In this document: positions 57,300 to 64,000 of the stretch, piece by piece
How the letters are laid out: each line of letters starts with the position of its first letter
Position numbering within the stretch: the stretch's first letter is position 1
Assembly: GCA_963971305.1 (NCBI GenBank)
Contig: OZ020313.1
Span: 22,703,260 to 22,767,259, forward strand
Direction: 5' to 3'
DNA length: 64,000 bases
Source of the DNA: Arcuatula senhousia
Taxonomy: Eukaryota > Mollusca > Bivalvia > Mytilida > Mytilidae
Notes under the pieces: generated by a model
The model's input: only the letters and a program-made list of their open reading frames with translations
The model's database searches: none
Told to the model about the DNA's origin: nothing
Position numbers and translations under genes: made by a program

Positions 57300-58115
57300 G
57301 CGTATCAATATTTACACCTGTCAATCACATTGCACGTGGCGTCCGTGCAACTGCAAATAAAGGTAATAACAAAACTACCGAACTTGAATGATCAATCTCA
57401 TAGTCCAGAGAAAATGACAAAAACGAATCAGTCATACCGGAGAATTGGTGGATCGCAATGGTCATGACTTGGTACAGGCATTTCAAACGAAATGGTGGGT
57501 TAAACCAGGTTTTATGGCGCCAAACCTCCCTCTTCCATTGCGATCTTAGGATCCGGTAATGACCATAGAACACAACATAGTTGTGAGACACAATAGGGAT
57601 GTTGTGTATGTTGTATTCCGGTTTAAACTGGATTCAAAAATACTTTCTTTACGATATTAGGCGTAGTTTAAATTATCGTTAATCCAATCAAATTCTTTTG
57701 CCTTTTAAAAGGTTTACAAGAAAATAAACCCAATTTTCTTTTAATGCAAAAGCAAATAATAATTTTCTTAAATTTATTTATTATGTTAATGACTGGTCGT
57801 TATTGCTCCAGTATTACCAGTAAATCTTTTGTTTGTATGCTTCTTTTGATTAATTGGTTAGTGGATGTATTAAAATGAGTCTTATTTTCAGCGACAGGGT
57901 GTAAATCTTACAACATTAGTTTTTATACGACCGCAAATTTTTGCGATCGATATTATGTTATAGCGATATCGTCGTTGTCATTGTCCTCTGCAGACACGTT
58001 GGTTTCGGTATGATAATTCTAGTTGTAGTAAACCAATTGTTAACAAATTGTTATATGTTGTAACCACTAAAAGAAGGTTGGTATTGCATTTTTGGTTTTT
58101 GACCCCTACCGTTTC
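57300..58115. other. Intergenic DNA with bivalve repeat fragments
   Basis: 57485-57545 (GGTTTTATGGCGCCAAACCT) and 57920-57975 (TTTTATACGACCGCAAATTT) resemble common bivalve interspersed sequences. No gene. Confidence 0.4.
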
Positions 58116-58119
58116 AGAA

Positions 58120-59265
58120 CTAGAGGCTCCCAGGAGCCTGAATCGCTCACCTTGTATTCGATGATACTTATAAGCTGGATATTTTAACAAAGGACTGCTA
58201 CTCTGTGGAATTATCAATTTTAATATTCTAAGGGAAACAACTCCTATCAACAAAGGTCTTACAACTTTTACCCCCGTTACATAATTTTTAGATCTTTATG
58301 TGCTTAACCATATGCAATTTAAATTTTTCAAATATCTTGTATAGTTTTCAAGATATTAGTCTAAAAAGAGCAAAATTTGAAAAAAACCAAGAAAAAGGGC
58401 AATAACTCCTACAACCATTGTCAGATCTTCTTCAAAACTTCAGGGCAGGTAGATCTTGATGTGCTGATAATTATCACCTAAACAGAATTTTAATATCTGT
58501 TACCATTTTTGAGCAATTTGCAAAAAAACTGCAATTTTCCCTTATGTCCTATTTTTAGCCATGGCGGCCATGTTTTTTGTCAAATCAAAATTTCGAACGA
58601 TAATTTCGTAGACCACATATTACAGAACAACCTTACCAAGTTTCATTTCATTAGGCCAAGCGGTTTCAGAGAAGAAGATTTTTGAAAAGTTGAGCAAAAA
58701 GCTGTGAAAATGGTCAGTTTTTACAATCCAAGGGGTATAAATCCTAAAGGAACGATCCTACAACTTTGACTCTGTTACAACTTTTGTAGATCTTGATGTG
58801 CTTAGTCATATGCAATTTAAATTTTTGAAATATCTTGTATAGTTTTCAAGATATAGGGCTTAATAAGTAAAAATTTTGAAAAAAATCAAGAAAAAGGGCA
58901 ATAACTCCTACATCAGTTGTTTGATCTTCTTGAAAATTTCTAGGCAGGTAGATCTTGAGGTGCTGATCACTTTTACCCTGCCAGAATTTTGATATCTGTT
59001 ACGGTTTTTGAGTAATTTGCAAAAAACTGCAATTTACCCCTATGTTCTATTTTTAGCCATGGCGGCCATGTTTTTTGTTCAATCAAAAATTCGAACGATA
59101 GATATATAGAGGACATACTACAGAACAACCCTACCAAGTTTCATTACATTTGACTAAGCGGTTTTAGAGAAGAAGATTTTTGAAAAGTTGAACGACGGAC
59201 GACGGACGACGGACGCCAAGTGATGGCAAAAGCTCACATTGCCTTCGGCAAGGTGAACTAAAAAG
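58120..59265 (+). mobile_element. Bivalve non-autonomous repeat, copy 3
   Basis: Starts AGAGGCTCCCAGGAGCCTGA, holds two tandem near-copies of about 500 bp (CTTGTATAGTTTTCAAGATA at 58336 and 58834), a GACGGACGACGGACGACGGA tract, and a terminal hairpin (GCCTTCGGC core at 59240). Confidence 0.82.
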
Positions 59266-59289
59266 GGACAAAAACGTGTTAAAATAGAT

Positions 59290-60000
59290 GCATTGACAAA
59301 ATGACTGTAGAATGTTTAATTTTCATCCGATTCTGATAATTCTTTTTAAATTGTATCCCTCTTAAATTCTGTCAATGTCACTTTGCTACGAGGGGTCAAT
59401 AAGCGGCCACACCCAAAAACCGACTTTTTATTTGTGGTCCGATTTTCAAAATCCTTTTTTTTATTTGAATCCTTGTAAAAACTCTTGCCAGCGTTTCTCA
59501 ATCAGTCTTGCAATATCTCCTTCCGTTTTTGAGATTTTAGGGGAAAAAGGTGCCAAAACTGCCAAATATATGAGTTTGTCTCTGCAAATGTTTTTTTCAA
59601 AAATTATGTTACGTTGTTTTTAAATGACGCTTCTAACCACTAGAAAAATATCCCTCGTTCATTAAGGGAATGTGGCTCCTACTGTTTCAAAGAAAAAGGG
59701 GCTTAAAGGGGTAAAACGGATGTTAAAACAAAACTGCTGTAGAACATTTATTTTTCATACGATTCCTCAATAAATTCTGTCAAGAAAACGTACAACAGTT
59801 TTGCAGTATCTTGCACCATTACATTGCTACTAGGGGTCTGAAAAGGGGCCACAAAAAAATCGACATTTTTATTTGTGTGGTCCGATTTCAAAATCTTTTT
59901 TCATTTGAATCCTTGTAAAAATCACTGCCAGCGTTTTTCAATCAAATTTTGCATTTGGGGGAAATTGGGGGAAATTAGGGACCAAAGGAGCCAAAAGTGC
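59290..60000 (+). repeat. Tandem duplication of about 400 bp
   Basis: Both halves contain ATTTTTCATCCGATT-type, AAAACCGAC or AAATCGAC, then TTTGAATCCTTGTAAAAA (59464 and 59904) and GCCAGCGTTT. Non-coding. Confidence 0.75.
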
Positions 60001-60004
60001 CTTG

Positions 60005-60550
60005 TGAGTTTTACTTGAAGGTTTGTATAATTGTATAAAAAAAAATCAAACATGCATTGAAAGTCAACCATAGAATGCATGTGTCGAAAGGCTTTGTGAG
60101 TCCATGTGTCCAATATATTTGAGAATCCATATCGGATCGTAAACATACAGGGTTCAACATGTTTCGGTCGTATCATGCTGCGCTCGGCGTAGATTTTTAT
60201 TCGTTAATATATGGGCTATCGTTCCATTGCAAGTTGATGTCTCTATATTTAATTTTACTTTCCTTGATTGGGGAAACAAGGAATCCCTTTCCAGTTTGGG
60301 TACGAGTTTTTTATTTTTAATTTCCCGAGGAAAGCCTTTCCGGCACCAACACTTTTGAGTTGGAGAATACATCAAAGCTTTAAATTATCCGTCTAAATTT
60401 TAAAATTGTCTAAACCCCAAGGTTCTTCCTACCCCAGACATATGTTGAATATCTTAGTAATAATTTGGTTCCCCAGTTTGGTAGTTTTGGTTATACTGTT
60501 CTATGCTCTTCATATTCATATAGTGTTTGGCATTTTCAATATTTTTGGGA
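60005..60550. other. Non-coding stretch
   Basis: No gene. Sequence just before the ribozyme (from about 60510) is shared with the decayed copy at 14.9 kb and belongs to that element. Confidence 0.4.
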
Positions 60551-60553
60551 GAG

Positions 60554-60595
60554 CGCCTCTGATGAGTCTTGAATAGACGAAACGCGCGTCAGGCG
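60554..60595 (+). ncRNA. Intact hammerhead ribozyme, second family
   Basis: In order: stem I CGCCT, CTGATGA, stem II GTCT with loop TGAAT and AGAC, GAAA, self-complementary CGCGCG, T then C (cleavage at GTC), stem I AGGCG. Stem I pairs 5 of 5, stem II 4 of 4. No core base is missing. Confidence 0.9.
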
Positions 60596-61094
60596 TAGCA
60601 AAATTTATTGTCTGGAACTTTGTTGTCATTTGTATTTCAAATTATTAATTTTCCTAACCTGAAAAGTGACATACCTACTTCACCTGTCTACAGTGTTTAT
60701 ATTTCACAACTAAGTCGACATGCTAGGGCTTGTACAGTTTTTTTAATACGACACCGTTGTCTCCGTGAGTGACTATTTGTCCAAGTTTACAAGAAAATAC
60801 ATCTCATGTCTCATGAAAAAGATTCTTCCTTCATAATCAGCCACTGTTGGAAAATTTTAAATTATGTTAAAGGTAATGGTCAGAGATGTTTAAATAAGTG
60901 TTTGGCTGATTGTTGTAGTGAGATGATCACCTTAATCCCTATTTTATCTTCACAACCGTGTTTTGTAGTGTGTTACTACCGGACTTCTACCAACTAAGAC
61001 AAACTCCTGTTATAAATGATTTATGAAAAGATATGGAGTAAATGAACATGAGACCACAACACATGTTTACTCGAACTGCAATTAATTTTGATGA

Positions 61095-61134
61095 GCTGTA
61101 TGGCCATTTCGGAAAAGTATTCCTCATCAGCAGC
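61095..61134 (-). ncRNA. Hammerhead ribozyme, 61-kb dimer, first
   Basis: Minus strand: stem I GCTG, CTGATGA, stem II GGAA/TTCC with loop TACTT, GAAA, self-complementary TGGCCA, TA, stem I CAGC. Both stems differ from the 31.7-kb copies at paired positions yet still pair. Confidence 0.87.
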
Positions 61135-61499
61135 ACTAGAACCAAAACAAAGGAAATTCCCAATTCAAAAGGTGTTCAAAATGCATAAAACCAAATGAAA
61201 TCCAAATATATATAGCTAAGGGAAAAACCACGATGGAGGGAGTTAAACCTTAGGTTTTAGAATTAACATAAATATAGATAGTGGTTAAAAAGAATACACA
61301 TGAGAAGTAATATCATGTACAAGTACACCGTATCTAAAAAAAGAAAGAGCATACATCTTAAACACGAGGAATTGTTCTACCAACTCCACACGGCATTAAA
61401 GACAAACTCCTGTTATAAATAATTCATGAAAGGATATGGAGTTAATGAACATGAGACCACACCACATATGTTAACTCCAACTGCAGTAAATTTTTATGA

Positions 61500-61539
61500 G
61501 CTGTATGGCCATTTCGGAAAATTATTCCTCATCAGCAGC
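61500..61539 (-). ncRNA. Hammerhead ribozyme, 61-kb dimer, second
   Basis: As for 61095-61134 with loop TAATT in stem II. Core intact. Confidence 0.87.
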
Positions 61540-62149
61540 ACTAGAACTCAAACAAAGGAAATTCACAATTCAAAAGATGTTCAAAATGCATAAAACCAAA
61601 CGAAATCCAAATATATATAGCTAAGGGCAAAACCGCTTAAGTTTTCATGTGGTAGTGTGGTATACAAAGTTGAAAATTCAAAGGAATGAACCTCAGATAA
61701 TGACCGGGATTTAAAATCATCTAACAATTCTTTTGAACCTTATCAAATCCACTTATTCCCGATTCCACTACTATTACAAATAGTGTCACTTTATGCTTGA
61801 CGTTCTCACTTGACAGCAGACAAAATGTTAGTAAGTTGAACAGACAGCTCTGAAGTTGAATATCATGAAGATCCATTTATATACCTTTCTTTGTACGGAT
61901 TTTTGTGAAGTTTAGGTATCAATTACATTTATGGCAACTCTTCATGTTCGTTCTTCAAATCAATATGTTAAAATGACATGCAAAAAGTTATATCTGGCTA
62001 TGATAAAATCTTTGACAAACGGTGGCTGAGTGTATGTAACACTAGCGGAAAAATTACCTTCAATGCCTTTTTCTTTAATCAGACATTTGTAGTAATTAAA
62101 AAAAATCTATATTGTTGGAAGCCTTGTCTGCAGGTGTGACAACATACTT

Positions 62150-62700
62150 GGTATAAAAAAAGGTTAATTTGGTTATGATTCAAGGAGTAACCTCTCATCA
62201 GCAGACTTTGAATCAAAACATTGGAAGATCAATTAAAACCAAAAATATTGAATGAAATGTTCTAAAAACCAAAAAGTTCGAACAGGAAAGCCAAATCCAG
62301 CACCGAGGATATCGACCATGTGGGTTACAAGGAAAGAAACCTGGTGTTTTAAACAATTTTGAATTCAACAATCGGAAATTTCAATGACAAAAATATATGA
62401 AATTTATTGGTAAAATCGTGTCAAACAAGTCTGACGACCAGGCTTGTGATTACCCTCGGTGACCTATGGTCCACCAGCAGCGGTTATCGACTCAGTAGTT
62501 TCAAATACAATACCAAAAACAGGTATAAAACTATATTCTGTTATGCTGTATATCGATATGGAAGGAGTAACCTCTCACCAGCATCATTTGAATCAAAACA
62601 TTGGAAGATAAAAAACCACAAATATTGAATGAAAAATTCTCAAAACCAAAATGTTCGAACCCAGCACAGAGGATATCGACCATGTGCATTACAAAGAAAG
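62150..62700 (-). mobile_element. Decayed hammerhead dimer, diverged 382-bp family
   Basis: Two units about 370 bases apart. The first ribozyme (62174-62206) keeps CTGATGA and stem II but has GAAT for GAAA; the second (62543-62587) has CTGGTGA and lacks GAAA. The body (AGCCAAATCCAGCACCGAGG) matches the 31.7-kb unit. Confidence 0.8.
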
Positions 62701-62839
62701 AAATCTTAAGTTTGCCTATTCGGCTGCGTACAAGAGATCGGAAAATTCCTACCCAGTCTAACAGCGATTCAAGGTCTCGCATAGTTTTCCACAGCATTCA
62801 TGATGATCTTAAAGTTATGGTTCCAATTTATACGATGTG

Positions 62840-63790
62840 GCCCTGAACTAAATTTTCTGGGAAACCACATATCGTAAAAAACCGTTTTTAATTATCTTTA
62901 GATCACCCGTGATAACATTATCAGGTGAACCACAGACAAAGGATTAAGTGGAGCAATCGCACGTCAGTTAAGGTAGTCTTCAATGTTTGGTTCTTGCAAT
63001 GCTTTTTAGTTATATGTGAATAGTGTTCGCTTTATAAAATAAAAAATCGCTTAGGACGTATGTGATACCAAACCATTTACACCTGTTAAGTGTATTCCAA
63101 CATTCCTTTTATTGAGCTTATTATTCAGACTGGCTTTTTGCTGTTGCCGACATTTAAGGCTATATAACTCACGTTACGGGTCATTTCACCACTCCGACCC
63201 AATAAAGTATTTGTAGAATTCATTTAACAGAACAAAAACATTTTAACAGTCAAAAGCATTTCTCTCTTTACATTTACTTAGCTTTTCCCGAGAAGATTTT
63301 TATCAAGCTTGTTTAGTCTTTAATTATGATGTAATTTATTTTCAAAAACAGCGAAAAGTGTCTCTACCGAAATGCAAAGGAGAATAACTTCTAAACAGCA
63401 TAGTTTATGTTGGTAAATCTATCTATGCTTTAAAAGTTTCAAATGCGTTCCACAGTTTCTTAGACAATTAGACAACTACATATTTTCAAAGCCAGAAAGA
63501 AAGATAAAACACGCCTAAAATGAAAAACGATCAGACACTTCTCTTATAACCTTGTATATTAAATTAAAGGCGACACGCAAGATTTGCAAATGAGTGGTTT
63601 GCAAATTAAAAATGTTCTGTGTTAAATAATATTGACATACTTGTATCGTGAATAAATAAATGATAGAAACAAATTGTCACTGGCAAAATTTTCCAGAAAG
63701 TGCATTTTTTTTACTTTAAATTATTCAAAATATTTTACATGCTTGTACAAATATCTGGTTTTTTATAAGATAAAAAGTTAAAATAAAACT
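62840..63790. other. Non-coding stretch
   Basis: AT-rich. No gene or known repeat recognised. Confidence 0.45.
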
Positions 63791-63793
63791 TAC

Positions 63794-63862
63794 CGCAATC
63801 GGTCCAAACTTCACTTTAAGTGTCTGCTTCGGCTATCTTCGATCTCTGCAAACGGCATTATT
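63794..63862 (-). other. Candidate non-coding exon (5' UTR)
   Basis: Bounded by CTGCTATTGTTTCAG (AG at 63864-63863) and a GTAAGT donor (GT at 63793-63792), 69 bases. All three frames contain a stop; an ATG at 63858-63856 opens only 15 codons. It could be an upstream exon of the ETS gene, whose start exon seems to have an acceptor, or belong to another transcript. Confidence 0.45.
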
Positions 63863-64000
63863 CTGAAACAATAGCAGAAATTAAGAGCGTGTCTATTAGA
63901 AAACAAAGCAAAATACCGGTTACAAAATTCATATGCAATAATTTCAGATTAATAAAAGAGATGGTGTAAATAATTAAAACGCTTTCTTTAAGACTTTTTC

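Larger units (their letters stand above)
61040..61640 (-). mobile_element. Hammerhead-bearing dimer, diverged 405-bp unit
   Basis: Two related units with ribozymes 405 bases apart. After each ribozyme come the AATCCAAATATATATAGCTA block and, in the first, the CATACATCTTAAACACGAGG segment found also at 36.3 kb. Related to the 382-bp family by the order of blocks (GAGTT tail, ribozyme, AACCAAA). Confidence 0.78.

Overview
The window looks like AT-rich, repeat-dense genomic DNA from a bivalve mollusc, most likely a marine mussel (Mytilus-like). The grounds are spliced host exons with long introns, the bivalve repeat families (copies starting near GAGGCTCC and ending in GACGACGGACG tracts), Penelope-like elements and abundant hammerhead-ribozyme repeats. 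The species is inferred, not proven. No bacterial gene, CRISPR array or rRNA was seen.

Host genes, both on the minus strand. (1) Positions 2-4294 hold an uninterrupted reading frame of 1431 codons that runs off the left edge. It has an N-terminal C2H2-like finger and a YqaJ/lambda-exonuclease-type PD-(D/E)XK nuclease core. (2) Positions 5586-24449 hold a split ETS transcription-factor gene of the ETV6/TEL/Yan type. Nine exons could be assembled by phase: start codon, two PNT-domain exons, five linker exons and the ETS DNA-binding exon. All internal junctions before the ETS exon are phase 1. A non-coding exon at 63794-63862 may be an upstream 5' UTR exon of the same gene. The last coding exon was not found.

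Tandem arrays sit inside this ETS gene: a 50-bp array that multiplies an exon end together with its splice donor (7079-7657), a roughly 58-copy 41-bp array with a TATA-like and a GGAA core in each unit (9056-11441), and a 40-bp array just upstream of the first PNT exon (23851-24210).

From 24.5 to 63.8 kb the window is mostly mobile DNA: a 2.3-kb foldback element with a 6-bp target duplication, TWA-, TTAA- and TA-flanked MITEs, a degraded Penelope-like element with an OTU-protease-like segment in front of its reverse transcriptase, and two convergent fragments of a second reverse-transcriptase family.

The most striking system is a set of self-cleaving hammerhead ribozymes. A 382-bp unit repeats in tandem at 31.7-33.0 kb (four ribozymes), as a dimer at 38.2-38.7 kb, and as diverged copies at 14.3, 61.1/61.5 and 62.2/62.5 kb. 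A second family is intact at 60.57 kb and decayed at 14.85, 51.04 and 56.9 kb. A third type sits with the Penelope-like element at 45.65 and 46.3 kb. All share a type I layout with a tiny stem III, and subfamilies keep pairing through compensatory changes. The tandem loci fit retrozymes, non-autonomous elements that move through ribozyme-processed circular RNA.
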